Part shown: positions 1-10,068 of the stretch, one piece after another | Numbering within the stretch: position 1 is the stretch's first letter | Layout of the letters: every line of letters begins with the position of its first letter | NCBI RefSeq assembly: GCF_900215605.1 | Contig: NZ_OBEL01000001.1 | Coordinates: 1,240,001 to 1,304,000, forward strand | DNA: 64,000 nucleotides | Reading direction: 5' to 3' | From: Cohaesibacter gelatinilyticus | Lineage (GTDB): Bacteria > Pseudomonadota > Alphaproteobacteria > Rhizobiales > Cohaesibacteraceae | The notes under the pieces: model-generated | The model's input: the letters and a program-made list of their open reading frames with translations, nothing else | Databases searched by the model: none | What the model was told of the DNA's origin: nothing | Translations under genes and position numbers: made by a program

Positions 1-137
1 AAGGCTTATAAGTTGGTGATGTCGGGCACAAGCCCCACCACATATTTTGCTAACAGGAGTATGACGGTAAACTTTGCTGATCAGTCTTGAATCGGATATA
101 CAGACGTATCTTTTTGCTTAGGATTCGAGACGCTCCT

Positions 138-2924
138 TTGACAGACAATAACCAAACAACGACAGGGGGCGATATCGCCACCGATATCAAGCCCATTTCC
201 ATCACGGAAGAGATGAAACGTAGCTATCTCGATTACGCCATGAGCGTGATCGTCAGCCGCGCTTTGCCAGATGTTCGAGATGGCCTGAAACCAGTGCACC
301 GCCGCATTCTCTATTCAATGCATGAGAATGGGTATGAGTGGAACAAGCCCTACCGCAAATCCGCGCGTGTAGTCGGTGACGTGATGGGTAAATATCACCC
401 GCACGGTGATAGCGCCATTTATGATGCTTTGGTGCGTATGACGCAGGATTTTTCCTTGCGTCTACCTCTGATAGATGGCCAGGGAAACTTCGGCTCCGTT
501 GATGGCGATAGCGCTGCTGCCATGCGTTATACGGAATGTCGTCTGGAGAAGGTCACGACAACCATTCTTGGTGATCTGGACAAAGATACCGTCGATTTCG
601 CAGCCAACTACGACAATTCCGAACGTGAACCTACCGTCCTGCCATCCCGCTTCCCAAACCTTTTGGTGAATGGTGCGGGCGGTATTGCCGTTGGTATGGC
701 CACCAATATACCACCCCATAATCTGGGTGAAGTGATTGATGCATCTATCGCGCTTATCGATAATCCTGCTCTATCTCCAGAAGAACTGATGGAAATCGTG
801 CCGGGGCCAGACTTCCCGACCGGCGGTCTCATCTTGGGGCGTTCCGGTATTCGTAGCGCTTACAATACCGGCCGTGGTTCGGTCATGATGCGCGGCAAAG
901 TCGATGTCGAAGAAATCCGTAAGGATCGCAACGCATTGATCATCACCGAAATTCCATATCAAGTGAACAAGGCTTCCATGATCGAGAAGATCGCGGAAGC
1001 CGTGCGTGACAAGCGTATCGAAGGCATTTCCGACATTCGCGATGAATCTGATCGTCAGGGCATGCGCGTTGTGGTCGAGTTGAAGCGGGATGCAGTGCCT
1101 GATGTGGTTCTGAATCAGCTTTATCGTTTCTCACAGCTGCAAACTTCCTTCGGCACCAATATGGTGGCGCTGAATGGTGGAAAGCCAGAACTGATGAATC
1201 TGCGCGACGTTCTGTACGCCTTCAACGCATTCCGCGAAGAAGTCGTCAGTCGCCGTACCAAGTTCCTGCTGAACAAGGCACGTGAGCGCGCTCACGTCTT
1301 GGTTGGCTTGGCCATTGCTGTTGCCAATATTGATGAAGTGATCGCTACAATCCGTAAGGCCCCAGATCCGGCAACTGCTCGTGCAGAGTTGATGGAACGT
1401 CGCTGGCCTGCTCGCGATGTTGAAGCTCTGATCCAGCTGATCGATGATCCACGTCACAAACTTAACGAAGACGGCACCTATTATCTGTCTGAAGAACAGG
1501 CCCGCGCTATTCTCGATCTGCGTCTGCAGCGTCTGACTGCTCTTGGTCGTGACGAAGTGGGTGATGAGCTGAATGCCCTTGGTGAGAAGATCAAGGATTA
1601 TCTCGATATCCTGCGCTCTCGTGAGCGGATCTATTCCATCGTCAAGGAAGAGATGCTGGAGCTGAAAGAAGAATTCGCGACACCACGCCGGACAGAAATC
1701 GTCGAAGGTGGTGCTGATTTTGATGATGAAGATCTGATTCAGCGTGAAGATATGGTCGTGACCGTATCTCATGCCGGTTATATCAAGCGTGTACCTCTTT
1801 CCACCTATCGTGCTCAGCGTCGTGGTGGTAAGGGCCGCTCTGGTATGGCGACCAAGGATGAGGATTTTGTCACACGGCTGTTTGTGGGCAACACCCACAC
1901 GCCAGTACTCTTCTTCTCCTCTCGTGGTATTGCATACAAGATGAAGGTTTGGCGCCTGCCACTCTCTGCTCCAACAGGTAAGGGCAAGGCCCTGATCAAC
2001 TTGCTGCCTCTACAGCAGGGCGAACGTATCACTTCCATCCTGCCACTACCGGAAGATGAGGAGAGCTGGGAAACCCTGGATCTGGTTTTTGCGACCATCT
2101 CCGGTTCGGTTCGCCGCAACAAGCTGTCCGACTTCAAGCTCGTCAACCGCAATGGCAAGATCGCCATGAAGTTCGAAGAAGGTTCCGAAGACGGCATCGT
2201 CGGTGTAGAAACATGCGATACCAATAGCGATGTGATGTTGACCACGGCCAAAGGCCAATGCATTCGTTTCCCGGTTGACGATGTGCGCGTCTTCCAGAGC
2301 CGTGGCTCTACCGGTGTGCGTGGCATCAAGTTGGAAGAGGATGACAAAGTCATCTCGATGGCCATCGTCAAGCATTTCAATGCAACCCCAGATGAGCGTA
2401 CGGAATATCTGCGTCGCTCCAACGCGTTGCGCCGTGCTTTGAATGGCGAGGAAGCCAATGGTGATGTGACACCAGAAGTACCTGCAACATCTCTCTCTGA
2501 TGAGCGCTATGTCGAAATGGAGCTGTCCGAGCAGTTTGTGCTGACGCTTTCGGAAAATGGCTTTGGCAAGCGGACCTCCTGTTACGAATATCGCACTTCA
2601 GGTCGTGGTGGTAAGGGTATTGCGGCGATGACGGTGAATAACCGGAATGGTCGCCTGATTGCCAGCTTCCCGGCAGAAGAAAGTGACCAGATTATGCTTG
2701 TGACCGACGGTGGTCAGCTTATCCGCTGCCCAATCGATGGCATCCGCATCGCTGGTCGTTCTACACAAGGTGTGACTGTCTTCAAAACCCGTGAAGATGA
2801 AAAGGTCGTCTCTGTAGAGCGCATTTCGGAAGATGATTCCGAGGAAAACGGCGATGAGAACGGAGATTCTGAGGGTAACACCTCAGAAGACAATGCTCCG
2901 GAAGGTGGCACCGAGCAGGAATAA
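138..2924 (+). CDS. gyrA: DNA gyrase subunit A
   Basis: This is the breakage-reunion subunit of DNA gyrase, which with GyrB introduces negative supercoils into DNA. The chosen frame gives 928 residues. The quinolone-resistance region [10 protein letters not shown] is visible with wild-type Ser92 and Asp96 (E. coli Ser83 and Asp87). The catalytic tyrosine is Tyr131 in the motif MRYTE. A GyrA-box QRRGGKG near the middle marks the start of the DNA-wrapping C-terminal domain, and the tail is very acidic. Family alignment favours the TTG at 138 (MTDNNQ), because rhizobial GyrA proteins start close to there; an in-frame TTG at 87 would add 17 residues. Neither start has a strong ribosome binding site. 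A strong terminator follows at 2956. Confidence 0.97.
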   Translation: MTDNNQTTTGGDIATDIKPISITEEMKRSYLDYAMSVIVSRALPDVRDGLKPVHRRILYSMHENGYEWNKPYRKSARVVGDVMGKYHPHGDSAIYDALVRMTQDFSLRLPLIDGQGNFGSVDGDSAAAMRYTECRLEKVTTTILGDLDKDTVDFAANYDNSEREPTVLPSRFPNLLVNGAGGIAVGMATNIPPHNLGEVIDASIALIDNPALSPEELMEIVPGPDFPTGGLILGRSGIRSAYNTGRGSVMMRGKVDVEEIRKDRNALIITEIPYQVNKASMIEKIAEAVRDKRIEGISDIRDESDRQGMRVVVELKRDAVPDVVLNQLYRFSQLQTSFGTNMVALNGGKPELMNLRDVLYAFNAFREEVVSRRTKFLLNKARERAHVLVGLAIAVANIDEVIATIRKAPDPATARAELMERRWPARDVEALIQLIDDPRHKLNEDGTYYLSEEQARAILDLRLQRLTALGRDEVGDELNALGEKIKDYLDILRSRERIYSIVKEEMLELKEEFATPRRTEIVEGGADFDDEDLIQREDMVVTVSHAGYIKRVPLSTYRAQRRGGKGRSGMATKDEDFVTRLFVGNTHTPVLFFSSRGIAYKMKVWRLPLSAPTGKGKALINLLPLQQGERITSILPLPEDEESWETLDLVFATISGSVRRNKLSDFKLVNRNGKIAMKFEEGSEDGIVGVETCDTNSDVMLTTAKGQCIRFPVDDVRVFQSRGSTGVRGIKLEEDDKVISMAIVKHFNATPDERTEYLRRSNALRRALNGEEANGDVTPEVPATSLSDERYVEMELSEQFVLTLSENGFGKRTSCYEYRTSGRGGKGIAAMTVNNRNGRLIASFPAEESDQIMLVTDGGQLIRCPIDGIRIAGRSTQGVTVFKTREDEKVVSVERISEDDSEENGDENGDSEGNTSEDNAPEGGTEQE

Positions 2925-2955
2925 GTTAAACTGCATTCCTGAATAATGAGATTGG

Positions 2956-2984
2956 AAAAGGGCCGTATATCGGCCCTTTTCTTG
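2956..2984 (+). terminator. Rho-independent terminator after gyrA
   Basis: A perfect 10-bp stem (AAAAGGGCCG, 5-nt loop, CGGCCCTTTT) is followed by CTTGTTT. It lies 31 bp after the gyrA stop and just beyond the end of the convergent PepSY gene, so it may serve both. Confidence 0.85.
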
Positions 2985-2993
2985 TTTGAAGTC

Positions 2994-4379
2994 TTACGAG
3001 AAGGCTTTCTTCAAGGCTGGAATGCGGGTCACGATCAATAGATCAACCGCAATCACGGCCAACAATGTCAGGCCACCCAGCGGGAATGCCATGGATATGA
3101 AAAGGGCGACCAGAAATGCACCTTTCCAAAGCGGCATATCTTGCGGCAATGGTGGAGCAACCAATCTACCTGCACCAGTAGGGCGACGTTTCCACCACAT
3201 CACAATGCCGGAGATACAGGTGAAGAGTATCATGCTGAGCAGCACAAGATTGAGAATAAAGTTCCAGGTGCCAGCCATTCCTTTATGTAGACCGATTCCC
3301 CAGGCCATGGTCTTGGCCAGTAGCGGGTAATCACCATAGCGAATATCGGCCAGAACGTTGCCGCTATACTGATCAAGATGAAGAGTGCGATCCTTTTCTG
3401 GCGACACGCTATCCTCATTCCGACCATCAACCGAGACGGTATAAACGCCTTTTTCTCCACGTGGCAAAGTCACTTTATACTGACCTACAAAGCCGTTGGC
3501 TGCCGCCCATTGAACCACACTGTCCAATGCGACAGGTTTTGGCACCCCTGGTGCGCCTTCTGTCGTGCCAGAAATCGGCATGGGTGTCAGCTCCAGTCCC
3601 CACGGAACTTCATCCAACGGTCCGTGGTTCAAAGATGCATGCGTCATATCTGATGACCACAGTTTTGCTTTGCGCTCTACCGGGAAGGAGGACCATGGCT
3701 GTACAAATTTGCCACCCCAGACTCCGGCCCAGGCCAGCCCTGACAACACAAAGAGTAGCAAGAATAGAGAGATCCAAGTACCGAGGACACCATGCCAACT
3801 TTTCCAGGCTGCACGTCCTTTTGCAGCCAGTTCCGGAACGAAGGATCGCCAACCCATCTTGGATAGCCAAAGATAGAGCCCGGTTACGATCAACAAAATA
3901 GTCATGGAACTAGCAGCTTCCACCATCCAGTCACCGAAGTCGCCGATCAACAGCTCTCCGTGAATGTCATTGGTAATCGCATAGAGGGTCTGTGTCTTGT
4001 CGATCACATTCAACACATCACCATTGTAAGGATCAACGGCGACGTTCATTACTGCTTTTCCTTGTTTTATGGCAAAAAAGGCAGGGCGATTAGCGGCTTC
4101 TGGCGCCACATAACGGTCCAGTTTGCCGTTTGGCACTGCAGCCAAAGCTTGCTTGGCTTGATGCGATATTGGTAAGGGTTCACCAGTGATGACGACATCC
4201 CCAACCAGCCCCATCTGATTGAACTGTTGAGCTGAGACCATCATGATCAAACCCGTGACGGTGAGCATGATGAGAAATGGAATGACGAACAGGCCTGCAT
4301 AAAAATGCCAGCGCCAAGCTGCGAAATAATAGCGTTGCGTACGCTCAGTTGTGCTGAGCGATGAATTTTGTTCCGACAT
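2994..4379 (-). CDS. PepSY-associated membrane protein
   Basis: This 461-residue inner-membrane protein belongs to the PepSY-associated TM-helix family (PiuB-like), whose members often sit beside siderophore or metal uptake genes. Visible features are a first membrane segment after an N-terminal RWHFYAGL motif, a long periplasmic PepSY-like stretch, two central membrane segments with a WHGVLGTW motif, and further segments near the C-terminus that contain the GLHKGMAGTWN motif. Conserved histidines in or next to the membrane segments suggest haem binding and electron transfer, as proposed for this family. It lies 100 bp downstream of a DUF2946 gene on the same strand, probably one operon. A second, more elaborate PepSY protein lies at 38855. 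The actual substrate is not shown by the sequence. Confidence 0.8.
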   Translation of the reverse strand: MSEQNSSLSTTERTQRYYFAAWRWHFYAGLFVIPFLIMLTVTGLIMMVSAQQFNQMGLVGDVVITGEPLPISHQAKQALAAVPNGKLDRYVAPEAANRPAFFAIKQGKAVMNVAVDPYNGDVLNVIDKTQTLYAITNDIHGELLIGDFGDWMVEAASSMTILLIVTGLYLWLSKMGWRSFVPELAAKGRAAWKSWHGVLGTWISLFLLLFVLSGLAWAGVWGGKFVQPWSSFPVERKAKLWSSDMTHASLNHGPLDEVPWGLELTPMPISGTTEGAPGVPKPVALDSVVQWAAANGFVGQYKVTLPRGEKGVYTVSVDGRNEDSVSPEKDRTLHLDQYSGNVLADIRYGDYPLLAKTMAWGIGLHKGMAGTWNFILNLVLLSMILFTCISGIVMWWKRRPTGAGRLVAPPLPQDMPLWKGAFLVALFISMAFPLGGLTLLAVIAVDLLIVTRIPALKKAFS

Positions 4380-4479
4380 GGGAACTCCTGAATTTCAAAA
4401 CATAAGAAAATTGGCTATAGCTCACACTGCTTTCATCTGACGGACAGACGTAAGGAGAATGAATGGCCGAAGTTGAAAG

Positions 4480-4878
4480 TCAGGAGAAAATGGGCGGGGC
4501 CCTTGGTTGTTGCGGTGTTTGGTAAATCAGGCCTGCCACTTGGCGGGATGCAATCGGTAGGCGATAACGAGAAAATTCTACAGAACCCCAAACGAGATCT
4601 TGCAAGCTTTGAACGCCAGTGTTGGCGACGAGAACATTGATACAATCATGGGAGCGCTCAGATTGCTCCTGTTCCGGCATTTGCTCGGAAACTGTCCCAT
4701 CAAGCTGTTGCCAAAGATCTAACGGGCCGTTGCCAGTACAGATGACGATGCGAACGCCATCAGAATCGGATACTTCCATCACGCCTTGTGGTAGGCCACC
4801 AAGCACGAGCATGGAAATGAGTAAAATCTGGGTCAGCAAAACAGAGCTGGCTGCCTTCAAATGAGCTGCGCAGGTCAT
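4480..4878 (-). CDS. DUF2946-family protein
   Basis: This small protein (132 residues from the chosen ATG) has one N-terminal membrane segment, the DUF2946 signature VRIVICTGNGPL, and a C-terminal RAPP motif. In other proteobacteria DUF2946 genes often lie next to TonB-dependent receptors and PepSY proteins, so a role in copper or iron handling is plausible, but no activity is established. The frame stays open upstream to 4974. The internal ATG at 4878 was preferred because it places the hydrophobic segment near the N-terminus. It is probably co-transcribed with the PepSY gene downstream. No receptor gene is visible here. Confidence 0.6.
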   Translation of the reverse strand: MTCAAHLKAASSVLLTQILLISMLVLGGLPQGVMEVSDSDGVRIVICTGNGPLDLWQQLDGTVSEQMPEQEQSERSHDCINVLVANTGVQSLQDLVWGSVEFSRYRLPIASRQVAGLIYQTPQQPRAPPIFS

Positions 4879-5063
4879 TGCTGAATAGCGTATATGTTGG
4901 CCCAGATTTTCGATCTCACATCCTCCAGCAGGTGTAAATCGACAGATATCTCGGATCCGCGAGAATCGACTCACCTTCTTTTGGGATTATTCGAGATTGA
5001 AATTTGCCGCAAGGGTGTAATTTCAAAATGCAAATTTTAGTTGGGTTTGAATAACGCACAAAA

Positions 5064-5085
5064 AAAGAAGCCCGAAGGCTTCTTT
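5064..5085 (-). terminator. Terminator of the small secreted-protein gene
   Basis: Read on the minus strand this is a 9-bp stem AAAGAAGCC / GGCTTCTTT closed by a UUCG tetraloop, followed by a run of seven T (plus-strand positions 5060-5066). It is a textbook intrinsic terminator, 45 bp beyond the stop of the gene at 5130-5447. Confidence 0.85.
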
Positions 5086-5129
5086 AAAGGAAGGTCAGTA
5101 AAAAGTGCCGGTTGCAAACCAGCGTCACC

Positions 5130-5447
5130 CTATTGTGTCGCTACAAGAACCTGTTCGCCCTTGATCAATTGGGTGGTTGCGGTCTCGATCGAGACAATGG
5201 CAATGGCAGGCAAGTTCTTAAAGGTCGCTGTGCCTTCAACAACTGCTTGTTTTTTCAGACAGCTTTTCCCGCCACCAATGACAGAGCAATCCTCAGTGTT
5301 GGAAAGTCCGTAAGATTTGACAGGTAAACTATCTGCAGAGGTCTTGGAAATTGCCTGCGCGCCGGACATGGCAATGAAGCCGAGACTGGCCACGCAAATG
5401 GTAATTCCGGAAATGACAGCCAGTTTGGCTTTCTGCAAAGAGTTCAT
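5130..5447 (-). CDS. Small predicted secreted protein
   Basis: I do not recognise a family. From the ATG at 5447, preceded by a G-rich GAGGGGGG ribosome binding site, the protein has 105 residues. A lysine-containing N-terminus is followed by one hydrophobic segment (about residues 8-30, ending AMSGAQA) that looks like a signal peptide or membrane anchor. The remaining ~75 residues are soluble and contain two cysteines eleven residues apart (EDCSVIGGGKSCLKK), which could form a disulfide in the periplasm. It is monocistronic: its own terminator lies downstream and coaD is divergent. An in-frame start six codons upstream is less likely. Function unknown. Confidence 0.6.
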   Translation of the reverse strand: MNSLQKAKLAVISGITICVASLGFIAMSGAQAISKTSADSLPVKSYGLSNTEDCSVIGGGKSCLKKQAVVEGTATFKNLPAIAIVSIETATTQLIKGEQVLVATQ

Positions 5448-5692
5448 CACGCCCCCCTCGGGCAACTGCGCCTGTTATGAATTAAGGTTTAATTAAGGCA
5501 TTGAGCCTGAAGAACATCTGACCAGCCCGTTCATTTTCAGTTCATGTAGCTGAATGAACGTGGGATCTGCTCAAGTATTCTCATTAGGTTGGACGCTGAA
5601 GGCTGATAAAAGGTTCAAAAGAAATTGGGCAAATCAACAAATCTGCTGATCCATACTTGTGATTGAGCAAGTGGAAGGGTAGGAAAATAAAC

Positions 5693-6193
5693 ATGAAACA
5701 GAAAATTGCATTATATCCCGGCTCTTTTGATCCCATTACATTGGGCCATCTGGATATCGCGCGACGTGCCTGTCATGTCGTGGATAAACTGGTTCTCGCA
5801 GTGGGAGTGCATCACGGAAAAAAACCGTTTTTCTCCGCTGAGGAACGATTTGATCTCATCAAAGAGGTTATTGGACCAATTGCGAAAGAAACCGGCACGG
5901 AGCTGGATGTTATCTCATTCGATGGGTTGGTGATCGATGCCGCAAAGCAAGTGGATGCGGGTTTGATGATTCGTGGCCTGAGAGATGGAACAGATCTGGA
6001 TTATGAAATGCAACTAGCAGGGATGAACGAGGCAATGGCACCCGATATTCATACCCTTTATCTTCCTTCAAGTGGTTCCGTCCGTCATATTGCTGCCAGT
6101 CTTGTTCGGCAGGTTGCAAAGATGGGTGGAGATATTACGCACTTTGTCCCTCCGGCAGTCCACGTGGCTGTCGTGACCAAGCTCTCAAACTGA
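5693..6193 (+). CDS. coaD: Pantetheine-phosphate adenylyltransferase
   Basis: CoaD transfers AMP from ATP to 4'-phosphopantetheine, the penultimate step of coenzyme A synthesis, in the cytoplasm. The 166-residue protein has the usual family length. The nucleotidyltransferase signature GSFDPITLGHLDI is at the N-terminus, with the TxGH motif, and the C-terminal SSGSVRHIAASLVR helix that contacts ATP is present. The ATG at 5693 has AGGA about 8 nt upstream, so it is preferred over an in-frame TTG at 5663. The next gene starts 13 bp after the stop, suggesting co-transcription with the cyclophilin genes. Confidence 0.96.
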   Translation: MKQKIALYPGSFDPITLGHLDIARRACHVVDKLVLAVGVHHGKKPFFSAEERFDLIKEVIGPIAKETGTELDVISFDGLVIDAAKQVDAGLMIRGLRDGTDLDYEMQLAGMNEAMAPDIHTLYLPSSGSVRHIAASLVRQVAKMGGDITHFVPPAVHVAVVTKLSN

Positions 6194-6206
6194 TTGGACC
6201 GCAGGA

Positions 6207-6746
6207 ATGAATCTTTTTATCCGTCTCTTTTCAATTGTTGCATTGTTTCTCTCCTTGTCTGTCTCAAGTGTGTGGGCAGCGGAGGATAAGGAAAACACTA
6301 TCTATCTTGACACCAACTATGGACGTGTTGTGATCAAACTGCGTCCTGATCTGGCACCAAATCATGTTGAGCGCGTCAAATCACTTACTCGTCGCGGTTT
6401 TTATAATGGCTTGAAATTTCATCGTGTGATTGATGGATTCATGGCGCAGACAGGTGACCCACAAGGAACCGGTATGGGCGGGTCGGAGCTTAGTGATCTG
6501 AAAGAAGAGTTCAACCCGCGCCCATTTGAGCGTGGTGTTGTCGGTATGGCACGCTCTAGAAGCCCGCATAGCGCCAACTCCCAGTTTTTCATCATGTATG
6601 CTGACGCACCTTGGCTGAATGGACAATATACAGCATGGGGGGAAGTCATCTCCGGTATGGAGTTTATTGATCAGATCAAAAAAGGTGAGCCACCGGCAAA
6701 ACCTGATGTGATCGTCAAAATGCAAGTAGCTGCAGACGCAAAATAG
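6207..6746 (+). CDS. Periplasmic cyclophilin-type peptidyl-prolyl isomerase
   Basis: This cyclophilin catalyses cis-trans isomerisation of prolyl bonds. The 179-residue protein starts with a clear signal peptide (hydrophobic about 5-22, cleavage near VWAA), so it is probably periplasmic. The cyclophilin core follows: FHRVIDGFMAQTGDPQGTG carries the catalytic Arg and Phe, and NSQFFIMYADAPWLNGQYTAWGEV is the second signature. It lies 13 bp after coaD and 89 bp before a second cyclophilin that lacks a signal peptide, so the pair supply one periplasmic and one cytoplasmic enzyme. A PpiA-like role is likely. Confidence 0.93.
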   Translation: MNLFIRLFSIVALFLSLSVSSVWAAEDKENTIYLDTNYGRVVIKLRPDLAPNHVERVKSLTRRGFYNGLKFHRVIDGFMAQTGDPQGTGMGGSELSDLKEEFNPRPFERGVVGMARSRSPHSANSQFFIMYADAPWLNGQYTAWGEVISGMEFIDQIKKGEPPAKPDVIVKMQVAADAK

Positions 6747-6835
6747 GCTATAAGACACGCAATGCTTGGCGCGAGTAAAACCAATTTTGATATATTCGTG
6801 CCCAAACGATTCTGAACTGATAAGAGGAATTCACT

Positions 6836-7309
6836 GTGGTAGAGATCAAAGATCCGGAAAATACACTGGTCATGGAAACCACCAAAGGCCAAATCGTCAT
6901 CGAACTGCGCCCTGATCTGGCACCAAATCACTGCGCCCGCCTGAAAGAACTGGCCCGTGAAGGTTTCTATGATGGCATTGTTTTCCACCGCGTTATCGAT
7001 GGATTCATGGCACAGGTTGGTTGCCCGCATGGCACCGGCACTGGCGGCTCCGATAAACCGAATCTGGCTCAGGAGTTCAATCCGACCAAACATGGCCGTG
7101 GCGCATGCTCCATGGCGCGCGCCATGGATCCTAACTCCGCCAACAGCCAATTCTTCATTTGCTTTGCAGATGCGCCTTGGCTCGATAACCAGTACACCTA
7201 TTGGGGACAGGTTATTGATGGCATGGACAATGTTGATCAGATCAAACGCGGTGAACCCGTTCAGGATCCAGATAGCATCATCTCAATGAAAGTTGCTGCC
7301 GATAATTAA
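6836..7309 (+). CDS. Cytoplasmic cyclophilin-type peptidyl-prolyl isomerase
   Basis: This 157-residue cyclophilin is closely similar to the gene just upstream but has no signal peptide, so it should act in the cytoplasm (PpiB-like). FHRVIDGFMAQVGCPHGTG and NSQFFICFADAPWL give the active-site core. The start is GTG at 6836, supported by AAGAGGA about 8 nt upstream; no ATG occurs before the conserved core. An intrinsic terminator at 7332 closes the unit. The shared stretches DLAPNH and FHRVIDGFMAQ suggest the pair arose by duplication. Confidence 0.93.
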   Translation: MVEIKDPENTLVMETTKGQIVIELRPDLAPNHCARLKELAREGFYDGIVFHRVIDGFMAQVGCPHGTGTGGSDKPNLAQEFNPTKHGRGACSMARAMDPNSANSQFFICFADAPWLDNQYTYWGQVIDGMDNVDQIKRGEPVQDPDSIISMKVAADN

Positions 7310-7331
7310 TCGGTACCAATAGCAAGATTGC

Positions 7332-7372
7332 AAAGCCCGACTTTCACAACATGGAAGTCGGGCTTTCTTTTT
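7332..7372 (+). terminator. Terminator after the cyclophilin pair
   Basis: A 12-bp perfect stem (AAAGCCCGACTT / AAGTCGGGCTTT) with an 11-nt loop is followed by CTTTTT. It ends the coaD-cyclophilin transcription unit. Confidence 0.9.
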
Positions 7373-7609
7373 ATTGGCTCGTCTTCAGGAATGGCAAAAA
7401 CGTCTTGATAGCTGGGCAATGATAAGGTACCAACCCGTTCCATCCAGCAATGACTATTGAGATGTTGTCGAGATCCTGCAGGAACTTGATTCGCTCTCAA
7501 ATCGTTTGACTGCGTCTGGCTTGGTTTTTAAATGGCACATTTCCAGATAGGGTGTCAGAGATTGGCGAGGCGGTGTTGAGCATACTGCCAGAATAGAATT
7601 GACCACATC
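7373..7609. other. Non-coding gap before queA
   Basis: Together with the terminator this is about 300 bp without a convincing gene. The open frames here on the minus strand have no family-like protein and no ribosome binding site. It probably contains the queA-tgt promoter, but no clear -35/-10 pair could be singled out by eye. Confidence 0.5.
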
Positions 7610-8653
7610 ATGCTTGTTGACCTTTTCGACTTTGATCTGCCGCCAGAAAATATCGCTCTGAGGCCACACTCTCCACGCGACGAAGCACGGCTGTTATTCG
7701 TGCCATTTACTGGGGCGTTTCAGAATTATCAGGTCACGTCTTTGCCAGATTTTCTGCAACCAGGTGATGCACTGGTTTTCAATGATACCAAGGTGATACC
7801 GGCAGAGCTGTCCGGCATTCGTGTGCGTGGTGATAGCCGCGCCAAGATCAGCTTCAATCTGCATAAGCGTGAAGATGGTGCAACTTGGCGTGCATTTGCA
7901 CGTCCGGCAAAAAAAGTGAAGTTGGACGATGTGATTGAGTTTGGCACCAATCTAAATGCGATAATCACCGAAAAAGGTGATGCTGGCGAGATCACTCTGT
8001 CTTTTGATAAAAGCGGGCCGATATTGGACCAGGAAATTGCGAAGATTGGTCATATTCCTCTACCTCCCTACATTGCTTCCAAGCGTAAGGAAGATGAGAA
8101 AGACAAAGTGGATTACCAAACCATCTATGCAGAGCGGGAAGGGGCTGTTGCTGCGCCGACTGCGGGCTTGCATTTTACGGATCGTTTGTTTGACGCCTTG
8201 GATGCCAAAAAGATTGAACGCCATTTTGTGACCTTGCATGTGGGGGCGGGGACTTTCCTGCCGGTCAAGGCTGAGAACACTATGGATCACAAAATGCATG
8301 CTGAATGGGGGGAAATCCCGCAAGATCTCGCCGATCATCTCAATGCCGTGCGTGCGAGAGGCAATCGCGTCATCGCGGTAGGCACCACGTCATTGCGGCT
8401 GCTGGAAAGCGCTGCTCAGGAGAAGGGGCAGTTATCGGGGTTTTGCGGCGATACCGATATCTTCATTACCCCAGGCTATGAGTTCAAGGCTATTGATGGC
8501 CTTATGACTAATTTCCATTTGCCCAAATCCACTCTGTTCATGTTGGTCTCCGCTCTGATGGGACGTGAGCGCATGCAACAAGCTTATGCCCATGCCGTAG
8601 AGCATGGGTACAAATTCTATTCTTATGGTGATTCCTCTCTATTACTTCGTTGA
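7610..8653 (+). CDS. queA: tRNA preQ1(34) S-adenosylmethionine ribosyltransferase-isomerase
   Basis: QueA transfers and isomerises the ribosyl group of S-adenosylmethionine to 7-aminomethyl-7-deazaguanine at tRNA position 34, giving epoxyqueuosine. The 347-residue length fits the family. Visible signatures are [12 protein letters not shown] at the N-terminus, [13 protein letters not shown], the central [10 protein letters not shown] motif, LHVGAGTF, and [16 protein letters not shown] near the C-terminus. It is followed after about 50 bp by tgt, which carries out the preceding base exchange, so the two steps of queuosine synthesis are probably co-transcribed. Confidence 0.97.
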   Translation: MLVDLFDFDLPPENIALRPHSPRDEARLLFVPFTGAFQNYQVTSLPDFLQPGDALVFNDTKVIPAELSGIRVRGDSRAKISFNLHKREDGATWRAFARPAKKVKLDDVIEFGTNLNAIITEKGDAGEITLSFDKSGPILDQEIAKIGHIPLPPYIASKRKEDEKDKVDYQTIYAEREGAVAAPTAGLHFTDRLFDALDAKKIERHFVTLHVGAGTFLPVKAENTMDHKMHAEWGEIPQDLADHLNAVRARGNRVIAVGTTSLRLLESAAQEKGQLSGFCGDTDIFITPGYEFKAIDGLMTNFHLPKSTLFMLVSALMGRERMQQAYAHAVEHGYKFYSYGDSSLLLR

Positions 8654-8705
8654 TAGAAATCGAGCAAATCAGACATCGCCATAGTTGCCGAGACAGGACG
8701 TCCGT

Positions 8706-9914
8706 ATGACTGAAAAGACAACGACAAGCATTTCCAATCAAGATCCCGATCGCATGGGACTGGGATTGCCTACACCAGATCCCAAGCCTGAAAAATTCGG
8801 TTTCAAATTGCTGGCTCAGGACGGCAAAGCACGTCGTGGTGAAGTATCAATGCCACGCGGTACTATCCGTACGCCTGCGTTCATGCCCGTTGGCACTGCA
8901 GCAACAGTCAAGTTCATGTATCCGGGGCAGGTGCGTGATCTTGGGGCTGATGTCATTCTGGGAAATACCTATCACCTGATGTTACGTCCGGGTGCTGAAC
9001 GTATTCATTCCCTTGGTGGCTTGCACAAATTCGCCAATTGGAAATATCCTATTCTGACTGACTCAGGCGGCTTTCAGGTTATGTCTTTGGCCAAGTTGCG
9101 CAAGATGAGCGAGCAGGGCGTTGAGTTCAAAAGCCATATCGATGGCGTGAAACACTTCATGTCTCCAGAGCGCTCTATCGAGATCCAGTGCCAGCTTGGT
9201 TCGGACATTCAGATGCAGCTTGATGAATGCACTCGTCTACCTGCTTCCGAGGATGAAATCGAGCGTGCTATGCAGCTTTCGTTGCGTTGGGCGGAGCGCT
9301 GTAAGATTGAGTTTGGAGATCGTCCGGGGCAGGCCATGTTTGGCATTGTTCAGGGCGGAGATATTCCACGCCTGCGCGAAGAATCTGCTCAATCGCTCAA
9401 GGATATGGATCTTAAAGGCTATTCCATTGGTGGTTTGGCTGTAGGGGAGCCACAACAGGTCATGCTGGATATGCTGGAAGTGACCTGCCCGGTCTTGCCT
9501 GAAGACAAACCGCGCTACCTGATGGGTGTCGGAACACCGGATGACCTAATTGAATCTGTTTCCCGTGGCGTCGATATGTTTGATTGTGTAATGCCAACCA
9601 GAGCAGGGCGCCACGGTTTGGCTTTCACCCGTTATGGCAAGGTCAACTTGAAAAATGCTCGTCACAAGGATGACCATCGTCCTCTGGATCCATTGAGCCA
9701 TTGTCCCGCAGCTCGCGATTATAGCCGCGCCTATCTCTATCACTTGGTCAAGTCGAATGAGGCACTGGGGTCCATGTTGCTGACCTGGAACAATTTGGCC
9801 TATTATCAGGAACTCATGCAAGGTATGCGCGACGCTATCGAAGCTGGCCGTTTCGAAGACCATAAAGTCGAAGTAAAGGAAGGCTGGGCTCGGGGAGATA
9901 TCCCAACGCTTTAA
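8706..9914 (+). CDS. tgt: tRNA-guanine(34) transglycosylase, with altered zinc site
   Basis: Tgt exchanges guanine 34 for preQ1 in tRNAs with GUN anticodons. Active-site motifs are intact: [12 protein letters not shown] with the catalytic aspartate, [22 protein letters not shown], and MFDCVMPTR with the nucleophilic aspartate. The C-terminal zinc motif is not canonical. The pattern CxCxxC...H of the family is replaced here by Ser331, Cys333, Ala336 and Asn362, so three of four metal ligands are lost together. The protein has 402 residues, with an N-terminal extension of about 30 compared with typical enzymes. The ATG at 8706 has AGGA about 8 nt upstream and is preferred over TTG at 8685. Confidence 0.96.
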   Translation: MTEKTTTSISNQDPDRMGLGLPTPDPKPEKFGFKLLAQDGKARRGEVSMPRGTIRTPAFMPVGTAATVKFMYPGQVRDLGADVILGNTYHLMLRPGAERIHSLGGLHKFANWKYPILTDSGGFQVMSLAKLRKMSEQGVEFKSHIDGVKHFMSPERSIEIQCQLGSDIQMQLDECTRLPASEDEIERAMQLSLRWAERCKIEFGDRPGQAMFGIVQGGDIPRLREESAQSLKDMDLKGYSIGGLAVGEPQQVMLDMLEVTCPVLPEDKPRYLMGVGTPDDLIESVSRGVDMFDCVMPTRAGRHGLAFTRYGKVNLKNARHKDDHRPLDPLSHCPAARDYSRAYLYHLVKSNEALGSMLLTWNNLAYYQELMQGMRDAIEAGRFEDHKVEVKEGWARGDIPTL

Positions 9915-10068
9915 AGGAACTTCCACACGTCTTTATGACTTGGAATCTAGCTGGCATTCATATCATTTGCTTAACCTTGGCCTGCAAAGAACCCTGCAGA
10001 ACAAGACCGCAAGCCACGGTATGATTGCTCTCAGGCTGGATTGCTCAGCCTTGTTATAGTCATCAGCC

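Noticed and set aside
61-90. Nine-codon leader frame beginning ATG right after AGGAG, before gyrA
   Set aside because: AGGAG is only one base from the ATG, too close for efficient initiation, and the peptide has no attenuator-like residues.
1131-1898. 255-codon open frame antisense to gyrA
   Set aside because: It lies wholly inside gyrA and mirrors its codons; no ribosome binding site or family resemblance.
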